This document shows positions 41,215-50,644 of a stretch of 64,000 bases of DNA, in pieces. The notes under the pieces were generated by a model. It did not search any database and was not told the DNA's origin. It saw nothing but the letters and a program-made list of their open reading frames with translations. The translations under genes were made by a program, and so were the position numbers. Where the stretch lies: assembly GCA_035656495.1 (NCBI GenBank), contig DASRSL010000273.1:1-64000 (forward strand). The letters run 5' to 3'. This DNA is from Roseiarcus sp035656495 (GTDB taxonomy: Bacteria > Pseudomonadota > Alphaproteobacteria > Rhizobiales > Beijerinckiaceae). Within the stretch, counting starts at the first letter, position 1. Each line of letters begins with the position of its first letter.

Positions 41215-42315
41215 TCATGCCGACGCAGGCCAAAAGACGCCCCCCGAGGTCGGCGCTCGCACGCCTGTCGTCGTCGGAAAACTGAGCGGCGCGCCCTGAC
41301 GCGAGCGGATGGCGAGATAGGCGAAGCACTGCGCCTCGAGCGCGTCGCCGTCAAAGCCGACCGCCTCGACCGGGTCGACCGCGACGCCGAGTCGCTCGGC
41401 GAGCCCGCGCATCAGAAATTCATTGCGCCGTCCTCCGCCACCGACCAGCCAGAGCCTCGGCGGTTTTGCAATGAGCCTCAGCGCGGCCGCGGTCGCCTCA
41501 ACCGTGAAAGCGGCGAGCGTCGCCGCTCCGTCGGCGTCGCTCAAGCCTTCCACCGACGCCGCAAGCGCAGCGAAATGATTGCGATCAAGCGACTTCGGCG
41601 GCGGCCGGTCGAAGTAGGGATCGCGCATCATCGCTTCAATCGCCTGCGCGTCCACCTGCCCGCGGCGCGCCAGCGCTCCGTCCTTGTCGAATGCCGCTCC
41701 GCTGCGGCGGAGAAGGAAATCGTCGAGCATCGCATTCGCCGGACCGGTGTCGAAGGCGATGATCTCACCGTTGTCGCCCAACCAAGTAACGTTGCCGACG
41801 CCGCCCCAGTTGAGGACAATCAGTGGGCGCTCCAGGTCTGCGGCGATCGCGGCGTGATAGACCGGAGCGAGAGGCGCCCCTTCGCCGCCCGCCGCGACAT
41901 CGGCCGAGCGGAAGTCGCATACGACATCGATCCCGAGCGCCGCGGCGGCCCTTGAGCCGTCGCAAAGCTGGCGGGTCAAGCGAGCACGCGGCCTATGGAG
42001 GATGGTCTGGCCGTGCATGCCGACGAGGGCAACGCTTTCCCTCGCGATGGCAAACCTTTCAAGGAAGGCTTCGACCGCCCCGATGTGGGCGTCGGTCACC
42101 TTCCGCTCCAGCTCCATCTGTGGTTCTTCTGCTTGGCTCGGGTCCGCCACGACGGCCCGCAGAGTGCGGGAAAGAAGATCGGGATACGGGAACGTTGCAC
42201 CAGGGCCGGCGTCGATCCGCGTTCCGCCGTCGCTCCTGATGAGTGCGACGTCGATGCCGTCCATCGACGTTCCGCTGATGACGCCGATGGCCGTCCGGAT
42301 GCGCCGTTCGCTCAT
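41215..42315 (-). CDS. anmK: Anhydro-N-acetylmuramic acid kinase
   Basis: 366 residues. GVISGTSMDGIDVALI is the phosphate-binding start, HGQTILHRP and DFRSADVAAGGEGAPLAP surround the catalytic Asp, LNWGGVGNVTWLG and FDTGPANAMLDDF follow, and GGGRRNEFLMRGLAERLG closes the sugar-kinase fold. It phosphorylates 1,6-anhydroMurNAc recovered from cell-wall recycling. The start (ATG at 42315) overlaps the upstream adenosyltransferase stop by four bases. Confidence 0.95.
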   Translation of the reverse strand: MSERRIRTAIGVISGTSMDGIDVALIRSDGGTRIDAGPGATFPYPDLLSRTLRAVVADPSQAEEPQMELERKVTDAHIGAVEAFLERFAIARESVALVGMHGQTILHRPRARLTRQLCDGSRAAAALGIDVVCDFRSADVAAGGEGAPLAPVYHAAIAADLERPLIVLNWGGVGNVTWLGDNGEIIAFDTGPANAMLDDFLLRRSGAAFDKDGALARRGQVDAQAIEAMMRDPYFDRPPPKSLDRNHFAALAASVEGLSDADGAATLAAFTVEATAAALRLIAKPPRLWLVGGGGRRNEFLMRGLAERLGVAVDPVEAVGFDGDALEAQCFAYLAIRSRQGAPLSFPTTTGVRAPTSGGVFWPASA

Positions 42316-42917
42316 CGGCCCCCAGTCTGATGCGCGCCAGGAGCCCAAAGCACGTCTGCCTCGCCGAAGTCGTTGGCGGCGCGCGCGGCCACAAACAGAT
42401 AATCGGACAAGCGGTTGAGGTAAGCGAGCGCGGCCCCGCCCACCTCTTCCCCTTCGATCGAAGCGAGCGCGACGACGCTGCGCTCGGCCCGCCGGCAGAC
42501 GGCTCGCGCCTGATGCAATGCGGTCGACGCGGGAGTTCCGCCAGGGAGTATGAACGAACGCAGCGGCTTAAGTTTCGCGTTCAGCACGTCGATGGCGCGC
42601 TCGAGCGCCTCGACCTGTGAGACCGCTATGCGCAGCTTGGCGCCCGGGCGCTCGCCGGCGTCCCTCGGAAGGCAGAGGTCCGCGCCGAGATCGAAGAGGT
42701 CATTTTGGATGCGCGCAAGCGTCGCCTCGATCGCCGCAAGCGCGGGATCCATTGAATCACGCGTCGCCAGCCGCGCGAGCCCAATGGCGCAATTGGTTTC
42801 GTCCACGTCGCCCATCGCGACGACGCGCGCATCGGTCTTCGGCTTTCGCGTTCCGTCGCCGAGGCCGGTCTCGCCGCGATCGCCGGTGCGCGTATAGATG
42901 GCGTTCAGTCGAACCAT
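42312..42917 (-). CDS. Cob(I)alamin adenosyltransferase (PduO/ATR type)
   Basis: 201 residues. It has the conserved start IYTRTGDRGETGLGDGTR with KTDARVVAMGDVDETNCAIGLA, RIQNDLFDLGADLCLP, FILPGGTPASTALHQARAVCRRAER and YLNRLSDYLFVAARAAN, the full set of PduO-type signature residues. It makes adenosylcobalamin, the cofactor of methylmalonyl-CoA mutase, consistent with the propanoyl-CoA that mmsA would generate. It overlaps anmK by four bases; that pairing is not metabolically obvious. The start is the ATG at 42917. Confidence 0.95.
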   Translation of the reverse strand: MVRLNAIYTRTGDRGETGLGDGTRKPKTDARVVAMGDVDETNCAIGLARLATRDSMDPALAAIEATLARIQNDLFDLGADLCLPRDAGERPGAKLRIAVSQVEALERAIDVLNAKLKPLRSFILPGGTPASTALHQARAVCRRAERSVVALASIEGEEVGGAALAYLNRLSDYLFVAARAANDFGEADVLWAPGAHQTGGR

Positions 42918-43004
42918 TCTCTCCTACCGTGCATTGGGCAGGTATGCTAGCTGCTTCGTAGGCGCGAGGCAGAGGTCACCGACCGCCGGCAGGCGCCGCG
43001 AGTG

Positions 43005-45647
43005 TCAATCCCGCTTCATCAGGCGTTCGAGGTAGTCTCGTTCGTCGATCGGCCTGTTGGGATCGGCGAGGCGGCGGCGGAGTTCCTCCATGACGCGGCG
43101 CGCGCGCTCGGTCACGCCCCCGAGCTCCCTGAGCGACCCTTCGTCGCGGCCGAGGTTGCCCTCCCGCCCGCGGCCGAGGGGGTCATCGCCAGGTCTCTCA
43201 CCCGGGCGCGTGCGGCGGGCCGTGTATCCGCCCTGCCCCTTGCGGCCTTGACCCTGGCCCTGACTCATCTGCTTCTGCATGCCCTGTGCCCCCTCGCGTA
43301 ACGCCTGAAGAGCGCGGCCCTGTGCGTCCACCGCCGCACCCTTCCCGCTTTGTCCGTCGGCGTTCGGAGGCGTCTGATCGCCCCCCTGGCCCTTCTCGCC
43401 CTTAAGATCGTCCTCGGCCTCCTTCATGTTCCTTTCAGCGTCCTCGAATCCCTTCTCGCCCTTCATGCCGAGGCTCTTTAGCATCCTCTGCAATTCCGCT
43501 AGGCGATCACGCAGCTCGCGCTGACGCTGCTCGAGCTGGGATTCGTCCGGATTGGCTCCGTCCGTGGCTTGTTTGGAGTCGGTCTCGCCCTTATTGAGGT
43601 CTGCGGATGGTGCATTGTCGTCCGGCTCCGTCTGGTCGTCTTGTTCCAGCGGACTTGCCCGCCTTTGCGCACGCTGCCGCTCGCTGTCACGCTGTTCGCT
43701 GTGGAACGTGTCGTCGCGTAGCGCCTGCTGGTCGTGCAGGAGCTTGCCGAGTTCATCCATCTGCTTTCGCATAGCCTGTTCGGCCGGGCTCTCCTCGTCG
43801 CCCTCGGCGCTGCGCATGTTCTCGAACATTTCTTGCATCTGATCGAGCATCGCCTCCGCCTCTTCGCGTGTGCCGTTGCGCGCCGCCTCTTCCATGCGGT
43901 CCATTAGCTTGTCGAGATCCTGCGCCTGTCGGTTCGACTCTTCCGGGCTCAGTTGTCCGCTGCGTTCCCCCTTACGCGTCATCTCGCCGGCGAACCGTCT
44001 GGCGGCTTCGCGCAGTTGCTGCATCAGTTTCTTGATCTCGTCGTCGCTCGCGCCGCGTTTGAGCGCCTCCCGCAGCGCCTTTTCCGCGGCGCGCAGGTCG
44101 CGCTCCGCCTGCGAGGCATCTCCGTCCTCGATCTGTTGGGCCATCGCCCAGAGAAGCGCAGCGACGCTGAGGAGGTCCGCGTCGCTGCGGGCGCCGGCGA
44201 GCGAGGAATGTGCCTGCTTCAATCCCAGATAGACGTTAGAGGGGGTGTCGAACAGCTCCGGTGCGACGCTAAGGCCCATCAGCGCCGTCTCAACACGCTT
44301 CGGCGCATGGTCCGGGTCGAGGATGAGGTCGCGGCGCTGTTCGACGAGCGCGCGCGCGAGCGGATTGTGAAATGTCCGCTGCGGCAGCGTCACTTCGACC
44401 GGGCCGCTCGATCCAGTCCTGCCGGAGACGCTGAGCGCGCTTAAGGTCATCGTAACATGCGCGCCCGCCCACGGATGCTCGGAAAGATCGGCGGTGGTGC
44501 GGGCGTCGCCGGCTCCATTTTCGCTTACCGGCAGTTGCAAGGTGACTTGAGGAGGCTCGGCCAGGCTTCGCGGCGCTGGTTTCGAGGGATCGCGCGGCAG
44601 CGCAAACTGGGCGCGCGCGCTCGAAACGCCATAGCGGTCGTTGAGCCGATAGGCGAGAGTCAGTGATCCGCTGATGTTGGCGCGTGGCTCCTCGGTCAGT
44701 TTGATCGTCGGGGTCCCCGTCGGCGTGACCGCGAAGAGGACCTCGGCGGCCGTCCGTCCCAGGCGCAAGATTGTCGCCTTGCCCTCCCCGTGGATCGTCC
44801 AACGCCGTTCGCGCTCAGGCTTCGTCGATGCGGTCCCCCCAACCGGCGCGATACGCCCCTCGACGTGCGTCTCGACTGCGGCGGGATCGCCCCGCACAAC
44901 GAGCGCCGAATCCTCGAACACGGTCAGTGTCTGCACTGCAGCCGACTTGAAGTCGATGATCGTCGGCGGGCGCCCCGCGTAGGGTGGCGGATCGATCCAG
45001 GCGTCGATTCGGTTTTCCGTCGTCGCCGCAACCGTATCGTTGCCCCGCCAGTCGAAGGCGCCCGCCAACCGACCGTAGAGCTCGGGCCCGGCGACGGCAG
45101 CCGTGCCGATGGCTAGGAGCGCGGCGGCAAAGCGCAGCGCATACGGATCGCGTTCGGCCATGCGCGGGGAGGGCCTCGCGATTCGGATCGCGTCCACAGA
45201 GCGCTCGAGCCGTACCCGATGCTCCGCCCAAAGCGCCTGGGCGACCGGATCGTGGTCATTGGCGAGCGTGTCCGCAAACGAGGTCGCGGGACGATGGGCT
45301 TCCCCGGAGTCGCGATCGAGACGGGCCTGGATGTCGCGCGGCGAGGGCCAGCGCAGTCTTGCAAGGGGGGCTAGTGCGGCCACGAGGCCGAACGAAAACA
45401 GTGCGACACCGGCGATGCGTAATGTGCGTGGCGCGAAGATCCACAGACCTAGCCAGGAGATAGCAAGAAACAGGATCGCGACAGCCAGCCCCCAGACGAG
45501 CGGCGGCCAAGCACGTTCGGCGAAGACGACGCCCCCCGCAGCCTTCGACAGCGCCGTTAGCTTACCGCCGACGCGGTCCCGCCGCCTCTCGGTATGTTCC
45601 GCTTGGTGTTTCGCCACGTTTCGCTCGGATGCTAGCCGACCTCGCAA
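43005..45647 (-). CDS. TIGR02302-family (DUF4175) large membrane protein
   Basis: 880 residues. Two N-terminal membrane segments (about 51-90: WPPLVWGLAVAILFLAISWLG and the following helix), and a further hydrophobic stretch near 170, precede a long periplasmic or cytoplasmic body. The C-terminal third is highly charged, Gln/Glu/Arg-rich and largely coiled coil (for example DKLMDRMEEAARNGTREEAEAMLDQ and the MLDQMQEMFENM region), ending EERDYLERLMKRD-like. This is the alphaproteobacterial TIGR02302 family; its function is unknown. The start is TTG four bases from the lysA stop; GTG at 45617 is an alternative. Tight spacing suggests cotranscription with lysA. Confidence 0.88.
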   Translation of the reverse strand: MRGRLASERNVAKHQAEHTERRRDRVGGKLTALSKAAGGVVFAERAWPPLVWGLAVAILFLAISWLGLWIFAPRTLRIAGVALFSFGLVAALAPLARLRWPSPRDIQARLDRDSGEAHRPATSFADTLANDHDPVAQALWAEHRVRLERSVDAIRIARPSPRMAERDPYALRFAAALLAIGTAAVAGPELYGRLAGAFDWRGNDTVAATTENRIDAWIDPPPYAGRPPTIIDFKSAAVQTLTVFEDSALVVRGDPAAVETHVEGRIAPVGGTASTKPERERRWTIHGEGKATILRLGRTAAEVLFAVTPTGTPTIKLTEEPRANISGSLTLAYRLNDRYGVSSARAQFALPRDPSKPAPRSLAEPPQVTLQLPVSENGAGDARTTADLSEHPWAGAHVTMTLSALSVSGRTGSSGPVEVTLPQRTFHNPLARALVEQRRDLILDPDHAPKRVETALMGLSVAPELFDTPSNVYLGLKQAHSSLAGARSDADLLSVAALLWAMAQQIEDGDASQAERDLRAAEKALREALKRGASDDEIKKLMQQLREAARRFAGEMTRKGERSGQLSPEESNRQAQDLDKLMDRMEEAARNGTREEAEAMLDQMQEMFENMRSAEGDEESPAEQAMRKQMDELGKLLHDQQALRDDTFHSEQRDSERQRAQRRASPLEQDDQTEPDDNAPSADLNKGETDSKQATDGANPDESQLEQRQRELRDRLAELQRMLKSLGMKGEKGFEDAERNMKEAEDDLKGEKGQGGDQTPPNADGQSGKGAAVDAQGRALQALREGAQGMQKQMSQGQGQGRKGQGGYTARRTRPGERPGDDPLGRGREGNLGRDEGSLRELGGVTERARRVMEELRRRLADPNRPIDERDYLERLMKRD

Positions 45648-45650
45648 CCC

Positions 45651-46922
45651 TTACGTCAACCAAGGCGGAAGTTTGTCGAGGGCGATCAATTCCTCGAACG
45701 TTCCGCGCGGCCTGACAAGGGCATAGTCCGAGCCTTTGACCAGAACCTCCGGAACAAGAAGGCGAGAATTGTAGGTGCCCGCCTGCACCGCACCATAGGC
45801 GCCAGCGCTCATGACGGCAATAAGGTCGCCGCTGCCGACCTCAGCGATATCGCGGTTTAGGGCCAGATAGTCGCCGCTCTCGCAGATGGGCCCGACGAGG
45901 TCGGCGCGGATCAAGTTCGCGGCATGGGGTGCGGGCGCCTGCACCGGAAGGATATCGTGATAGGCGTCGTAGAGTGTGGGCCGGATGAGATCGTTCATCG
46001 CCGCGTCAACGATCACGAAGGTCTTGCCTTCACCTCTTTTGACGAAAATGACTGAGGCAATCAATGCGCCCGCGTTGCCGACGATGAGCCGGCCCGGCTC
46101 GAGATAGATCTTGCAGTCGAGGGCTCTTGTGTGGCGCGCTACGATCTCGGCGTAGGCGGTGGGGAAGGGGGGTAGATTATTGTCCGCGCGGTAGGGGATG
46201 CCAAGCCCGCCGCCGAGATCGATGTGCTCGATAACATGCCCGTCGGCGCGCAATGTCCGCACGAAACCCGTGAGCAGCCCAAAGGCGTTGTCGAAAGGCT
46301 TGAGGTGGGTGATCTGCGATCCGATGTGCATATCCACGCCGCGAATGGACAGACCCGGCAGCGCGCGGGCGCGCGCGTAGACCTCCCGCGCGTGGGAGAT
46401 TGGCACGCCGAACTTGTTCTCCGACTTTCCGGTGGATATCTTGGCGTGGGTTCGGGCGTCGATGTCTGGATTGACGCGGATTGCGACAGAAGCGGCGGCG
46501 CCGCGGGCGGAGGCGACGGCGGATAGCGCCTCCAGTTCGGGCTCCGACTCGACGTTGAAACAGAAGATATTCTCGTCGAGGCCGAGGTTCATTTCGGCGC
46601 GGGTCTTCCCGACGCCAGAAAAGATGATCTTCTCGCCAGGCACTCCGACCGCGCGCGCGCGCCTCAGTTCCCCCTCGCTGACGACATCCATCCCGGCGCC
46701 GAGCCGGGCGAGGGTGGAGAGGACGGCTTGATTGGAATTAGCCTTCATCGCATAGCAAACGAGAGCGTTCTGATCGGCGAAGGCAATTCGAAATACTTCG
46801 AAGTGCCGCTCGATCGTGGCGCTCGAATAGCAATAGAAGGGTGTACCGACAGAGCGCGCAATTTCCGGCAAAGGCACGTCCTCGGCATGGAGCAAGCCGT
46901 TGCGATAGGCGAAGTGATGCAT
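45651..46922 (-). CDS. lysA: Diaminopimelate decarboxylase
   Basis: 423 residues. The PLP lysine is in CYAMKANSNQAVL (about 58-70), the phosphate-binding GGGLGIPY lies near 245, and the second-subunit active-site motif is GPICESGDYLA (about 340). It converts meso-diaminopimelate to lysine, the last step of the lysine pathway. An LptM-type lipoprotein gene lies eight bases upstream and the TIGR02302 gene immediately downstream. This order is common in alphaproteobacteria. Confidence 0.96.
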   Translation of the reverse strand: MHHFAYRNGLLHAEDVPLPEIARSVGTPFYCYSSATIERHFEVFRIAFADQNALVCYAMKANSNQAVLSTLARLGAGMDVVSEGELRRARAVGVPGEKIIFSGVGKTRAEMNLGLDENIFCFNVESEPELEALSAVASARGAAASVAIRVNPDIDARTHAKISTGKSENKFGVPISHAREVYARARALPGLSIRGVDMHIGSQITHLKPFDNAFGLLTGFVRTLRADGHVIEHIDLGGGLGIPYRADNNLPPFPTAYAEIVARHTRALDCKIYLEPGRLIVGNAGALIASVIFVKRGEGKTFVIVDAAMNDLIRPTLYDAYHDILPVQAPAPHAANLIRADLVGPICESGDYLALNRDIAEVGSGDLIAVMSAGAYGAVQAGTYNSRLLVPEVLVKGSDYALVRPRGTFEELIALDKLPPWLT

Positions 46923-46929
46923 CGCGAAT

Positions 46930-47175
46930 TTATTTCAGCAGCGGATCGAGAACGAAACTTTGATTGGGCGGCGTGATTGGCGGAATCTTCGGTTTCACTT
47001 GTGGGCTGATCGCTTCCAGGGTACCGGGCCCCGTAGACGAGGTTTGTTTGACGGAAGCGTTGGTGTCGGGTGGAGGCTCCAGCGGGCCGATGCGGCCGCA
47101 GCCAGCCAGGGAAGCCAGCGCCGCAAGCGCCAGCATGCGGCGGCCAAGGAAGCAAAGCAGGGTTCTGGGGGGCAC
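46930..47175 (-). CDS. LptM-like small lipoprotein
   Basis: 81 residues. The lipobox LASLAGC with the following GRIGPLEPPP is the LptM/YifL family mark; these outer-membrane lipoproteins help LptD assembly. The C-terminal tail is Pro/Thr-rich. The start is GTG at 47175, six bases after GGAG, giving a signal peptide VPPRTLLCFLGRRMLALAAL. The longer frame to 47394 is unsupported. It precedes lysA, as LptM-type genes often do. Confidence 0.85.
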   Translation of the reverse strand: MPPRTLLCFLGRRMLALAALASLAGCGRIGPLEPPPDTNASVKQTSSTGPGTLEAISPQVKPKIPPITPPNQSFVLDPLLK

Positions 47176-47377
47176 AAGCGACTCCAGATGCCGCCGCAGT
47201 CTGCGGCAGTATATTGCCGCGACGATATATAGAAACTGGGCGCAATATGGAAACAACACGCGTAGGTAAGGACCATTCGGTTGGTTTCTGCAGTCTGCTG
47301 TCGCCCCAGGGAAAGCGCAGTTTAAGTCTGTAGCTTCAATTGCCGGTGCGAGTTTTTGTAGGAGCGATGCCTCGAGT

Positions 47378-47626
47378 TCATTTCCGGCAAACAATGAAGT
47401 ACGGTCGAGAGGTCCCGCCGTCGGTGGGGCTATCAGATCGGCCGAATTTTACCGCTGCGCCACGACCTGTTGTTTCGCACCACGCGTCGGCAACGACTTG
47501 GCCGCATTCGTCTCCTTCGCTGAGACATTCTTCCACGCCGTAACCGAACGCCGCGGCAATGACGTACGTGCTCATTTCGTCCGCGGATGCGTTTCCAGCG
47601 CCGATGACCGCCAAAGCAAGGAGCAA
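47378..47626 (-). CDS. Small secreted Cys-containing protein
   Basis: 82 residues from TTG: a hydrophobic start (LLALAVIGAGNASA) that looks like the end of a signal peptide, then a mature domain with four Cys (ECLSEGDECG, AWCETTG, IVCRK). Family not recognised. The signal peptide would be complete if translation began 11 codons upstream, where an AGGAG is followed six bases later by the ATA codon at 47657-47659. Residues there would read FTSTTRFASLL. A short gene with an odd start. Confidence 0.55.
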   Translation of the reverse strand: MLLALAVIGAGNASADEMSTYVIAAAFGYGVEECLSEGDECGQVVADAWCETTGRGAAVKFGRSDSPTDGGTSRPYFIVCRK

Positions 47627-47874
47627 GAGGGAGGCGAAGCGCGTGGTCGACGTGAATATGATCTTTCTCCTGCAGATGCGTGCCCAGTGCGGAATGTGGA
47701 GGCAGGGAATAAACGGACCGTTAACGTTCAGTCGGCCTTCGACGAGCCTGAATCGCCGCTAGTCATTGTGCCGACCTCAGCGGAGTTCGACGGAGACCAT
47801 GACGAGACAGCCTCGGCGCCGTCTCCCTATGATTGAAACAATGGGTTTGAACGATTCCTCTCGGAAGGTAGGCG

Positions 47875-49167
47875 ATGCGGAATAATGCAGTGAATGTCCT
47901 TATTCTTGGCTCTGGCGCTCGGGAGCATGCTCTGGCCCGAGCCTGCGCTGGCTCCGCGAGCCTTGGAAAATTGTTCGTGGCGCCGGGCAACCCTGGTTGC
48001 GCGAAGCTAGCTCATACTGTTCGCCTAAACCTGACGGACCACGCGCAAATCATCGATTTGTGCCGGAAGGAGTCGATAGGCTTGGTTGTCGTAGGTCCGG
48101 AAGCCCCCTTAATCGCAGGGATAGCCGATGATCTCGCCAAGCAGGAGATAGCTTGTTTTGGACCATCGCGTGCCGCCGCCCGTCTTGAGGGGTCGAAAGG
48201 CTACGCGAAGGATTTTTGCCGAGAGTTCGGCATCCCAACCGCCGAATATCGACGTTTCTCAAATAGGAATGAAGCAAGAGCCTTCGTTCGGGAGTGCGGC
48301 GCCCCGATCGTCGTTAAGGCGGATGGGCTCGCCGCAGGCAAGGGCGTCATCGTTGCCGAGACGATCAGCGAAGCGGAAGCCGCTGTCGATTCTCTGCTGG
48401 ACGCATTCGGATCGTCGGAGGCGGAGCTGGTGGTCGAAGAGTTTCTAAAGGGGGAGGAAGTGTCGTTCTTCGCCCTTTGCGATGGCACTGAGGCCGTGCC
48501 TTTCGCCAGCGCGCAGGACCATAAGCGCCTCGTTGACGGAGACACTGGGCCTAACACTGGCGGAATGGGCGCATACTCTCCGCCTCCCATCATGACTACC
48601 CGACTCACCGATCGCGTGATGCGCGAAATCATCCGGCCGACGGTTCAAGGCATGGCTCAACGCGGTACGCCGTTTAGAGGGGTCCTGTTCGCAGGCTTAA
48701 TGATCGATGGCGTAGGCCCGAAACTAATCGAATACAATGTCAGGTTCGGAGACCCGGAGGCGGAAGTCATTCTCGCCCGTCTGACTGACGATGTATTGCC
48801 GCTGCTCGAAGCTTGCGCGAAAGGGAGCCTTCGCGACGCATCGCCGTCGTTCAGTGCCAAGGCGGCTTTGACGGTCGTCATGGCGGCGAAGGGATATCCC
48901 GGGAATCCGGCGCGTGGCGCCACGATCCGAGGGCTGGATGAAGCAGAGCGCGTCCCAGGTGTCACGGTCCTTCATGCAGGAACTCAACAAGTAGGTGATG
49001 CAATTGTTTCCAACGGGGGGCGCGTGCTGGCCATAACTGCGTGCGGGCGCACTGTCGGGGAAGCGAAGGAGCGCGCCTACGCTGCGGTAGACAGAATCGA
49101 CTGGCCCGAAGGCTTTTGCAGGCGCGACATCGGCTGGCGCGCGGTAAACTTGGAAAGCGCGCGCTAA
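47875..49167 (+). CDS. purD: Phosphoribosylamine-glycine ligase
   Basis: 430 residues. The N-domain begins NVLILGSGAREHALARA, followed by the GPEAPLIAGIAD motif. The ATP-grasp domain shows PIVVKADGLAAGKGVIVA, VEEFLKGEEVSFFALCDG, and the metal-binding EYNVRFGDPEAEV (about 285). It makes glycinamide ribonucleotide in purine synthesis. The start is the ATG behind GGAAGGTAGG. GC is slightly lower here than in the neighbours. A weak hairpin (GCGCAAGC/GCTTGCGC at 49200-49220) follows. Confidence 0.96.
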   Translation: MRNNAVNVLILGSGAREHALARACAGSASLGKLFVAPGNPGCAKLAHTVRLNLTDHAQIIDLCRKESIGLVVVGPEAPLIAGIADDLAKQEIACFGPSRAAARLEGSKGYAKDFCREFGIPTAEYRRFSNRNEARAFVRECGAPIVVKADGLAAGKGVIVAETISEAEAAVDSLLDAFGSSEAELVVEEFLKGEEVSFFALCDGTEAVPFASAQDHKRLVDGDTGPNTGGMGAYSPPPIMTTRLTDRVMREIIRPTVQGMAQRGTPFRGVLFAGLMIDGVGPKLIEYNVRFGDPEAEVILARLTDDVLPLLEACAKGSLRDASPSFSAKAALTVVMAAKGYPGNPARGATIRGLDEAERVPGVTVLHAGTQQVGDAIVSNGGRVLAITACGRTVGEAKERAYAAVDRIDWPEGFCRRDIGWRAVNLESAR

Positions 49168-49601
49168 TCCAGTGGGCGATCACGTTGTGATAACTATACG
49201 CGCAAGCGGTGCGCTTGCGCTTGGCGCCGAGTGAGCACGAGGCATCGCCCACGTGCTTGCGCTTTAGGCCCTCGACGGATTGGGCATTCGGCCAGTCGCT
49301 ATTGCTGGAGCGTCAATGCGCGCCGTCATCAACGCGCTTGGCGGCGATTTCCGTCGCATCAGCTCATGCCTCGGCACCGCGCGTCCCGGCGTGTTTGCGA
49401 CCGCCACGTCGCTCATTCGGAACATAAACATCGCGCGCCAATCTAACTCGCCTACCAGTTCCCCTCAGCCATTTGCGGGCTATTTGCGGGAAGGTTGTCA
49501 TTCGCGTCCTCGAAGTGCCGAACACCCGGATCGCGGAACCGCCGAAGCCGGTCGGCGAATCCCGAGCATAGTCCAATCCCGACCGCGCCGATGATAGTGT
49601 G
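49168..49601. other. Junction between purD and the phage-type tail module
   Basis: About 430 bases with short overlapping frames only. I find no integrase, tRNA or direct repeat that would mark an attachment site. From 49602 on, all genes are on the minus strand and phage-like. Confidence 0.4.
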
Positions 49602-49949
49602 TCAGTCGAGTTTTCTCCCAGTCATCAAGATGTCTACGACCTGCCTGTGATTGGCGTCGATCTTGTCGGCGAGCCTGCGCACCTCCTCGCGCCACTCTGT
49701 TTCGAAGCCTTGAATGCGGGTCTCGGCCGCGTCGATCCGGGACGCTGTGGCGTCGATTTTCTTGTCCAGCCGCTCGGTATCAGCCTTGATCTCAGAAAAT
49801 GAGCGGCCGGCGCGCCAGGCCGCGCCAAGCAGAGCGACGAAAACGGCGCCGATCCCCATCAAGATCGCGTAGCCGTAGCGGGCGAGCCATTCGAAGATCG
49901 AAAGGGCGCCCTGCACGTCGTCAGGCGGCTGGACAGGCGCAGCGGCCAT
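49602..49949 (-). CDS. Phage small membrane protein with coiled coil
   Basis: 115 residues. One membrane segment, ARYGYAILMGIGAVFVALLGAAW (about 23-45), followed by a long amphipathic helix: FSEIKADTERLDKKIDATASRIDAAETRIQG and onward to EEVRRLADKIDANHRQVV. The topology resembles a holin-associated or spanin-like protein. It is the last gene of the minus-strand phage module. Start: ATG at 49949. Function not assigned. Confidence 0.65.
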   Translation of the reverse strand: MAAAPVQPPDDVQGALSIFEWLARYGYAILMGIGAVFVALLGAAWRAGRSFSEIKADTERLDKKIDATASRIDAAETRIQGFETEWREEVRRLADKIDANHRQVVDILMTGRKLD

Positions 49950-49958
49950 CGCTCCCCC

Positions 49959-50267
49959 TCATCGGCCGATGTAATGGCCTTGCGTCTCCGGGCTCGCCGC
50001 GGTCTCAGCGTCGGCGACCGGATTCGGGTCAGGCTTGATGATTCCCGCCTCGATGGCCGCGACGCCGAGTGCGAGCGCCACCTTGGCGATCGCGTCGAAG
50101 ACCGCTGTCTCCGGCGCGACGAAGGCGAGGGCGGTCAGCGCATCGTCGGCAACGGTCTCGCCGTCAGCGAGCGTCGCCGTTCCGTGGACGATGCGGTGGA
50201 GCGCGGCGGTAAGAGCGGGCAGGGCTTGCGCCGCCGCCCGCACATCGCCGGCGGTGAGCGCCGTCAC
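49959..50267 (-). CDS. Phage hypothetical protein, helical
   Basis: 102 residues from GTG at 50267, whose GTGA overlaps the previous stop. Three predicted helices: RAAAQALPALTAALHRIVHG, ALTALAFVAPETAVFDAIAK and VALALGVAAIEAGI, with one possibly membrane-associated. Family not recognised. Its place among small membrane proteins suggests a role in the lysis cassette. Confidence 0.55.
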   Translation of the reverse strand: MTALTAGDVRAAAQALPALTAALHRIVHGTATLADGETVADDALTALAFVAPETAVFDAIAKVALALGVAAIEAGIIKPDPNPVADAETAASPETQGHYIGR

Positions 50268-50590
50268 TTGCCGCTGCGCGCCGCGACGATCGCCGCATAG
50301 GCGTTGGCGACCGTCGGGAGCGCTGTCGGGGCGTTCACGTCCGAGGGGTTGACGCAAATCGCCTGCGCGCCCGCGAAGGCCTGGCTGGCTGCACTCTGCG
50401 TCTTGGCGTTCACCGTGCCGGTCACCGCGACGGTCTGATAGGCAGCCCATGCGGACGACACGAGGGCGCAGGCGGTCGGCAGGTCCTGCGCGATGGCGAC
50501 GTTGACCTGGGAAACGGTCTGGCTCATCTGCTCGCAACCGGCGAGGCCGAGGCCGAGCGCGACGGCGCCGGCGAGAAGAACGTGTTTCAT
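50264..50590 (-). CDS. Phage small lipoprotein
   Basis: 108 residues. Signal peptide with lipobox LGLAGC, then a helical, Ala-rich mature part with two Cys (AQDLPTACALVS, GAQAICVNPSD) that could form a disulfide. Outer-membrane lipoproteins of this size in lysis cassettes often act as o-spanins, but the sequence has no clear spanin features. Start: ATG at 50590. Confidence 0.6.
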   Translation of the reverse strand: MKHVLLAGAVALGLGLAGCEQMSQTVSQVNVAIAQDLPTACALVSSAWAAYQTVAVTGTVNAKTQSAASQAFAGAQAICVNPSDVNAPTALPTVANAYAAIVAARSGK

Positions 50591-50644
50591 GGTTTAATCC
50601 TCGATCATTGGGAAAAAAGCCGGCTTGCCTGCCGACGAGGGATG

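Noticed and set aside
49200..49220. Hairpin GCGCAAGC/GCTTGCGC after purD as intrinsic terminator
   Set aside because: Short stem with no T-tract; kept only as a remark.
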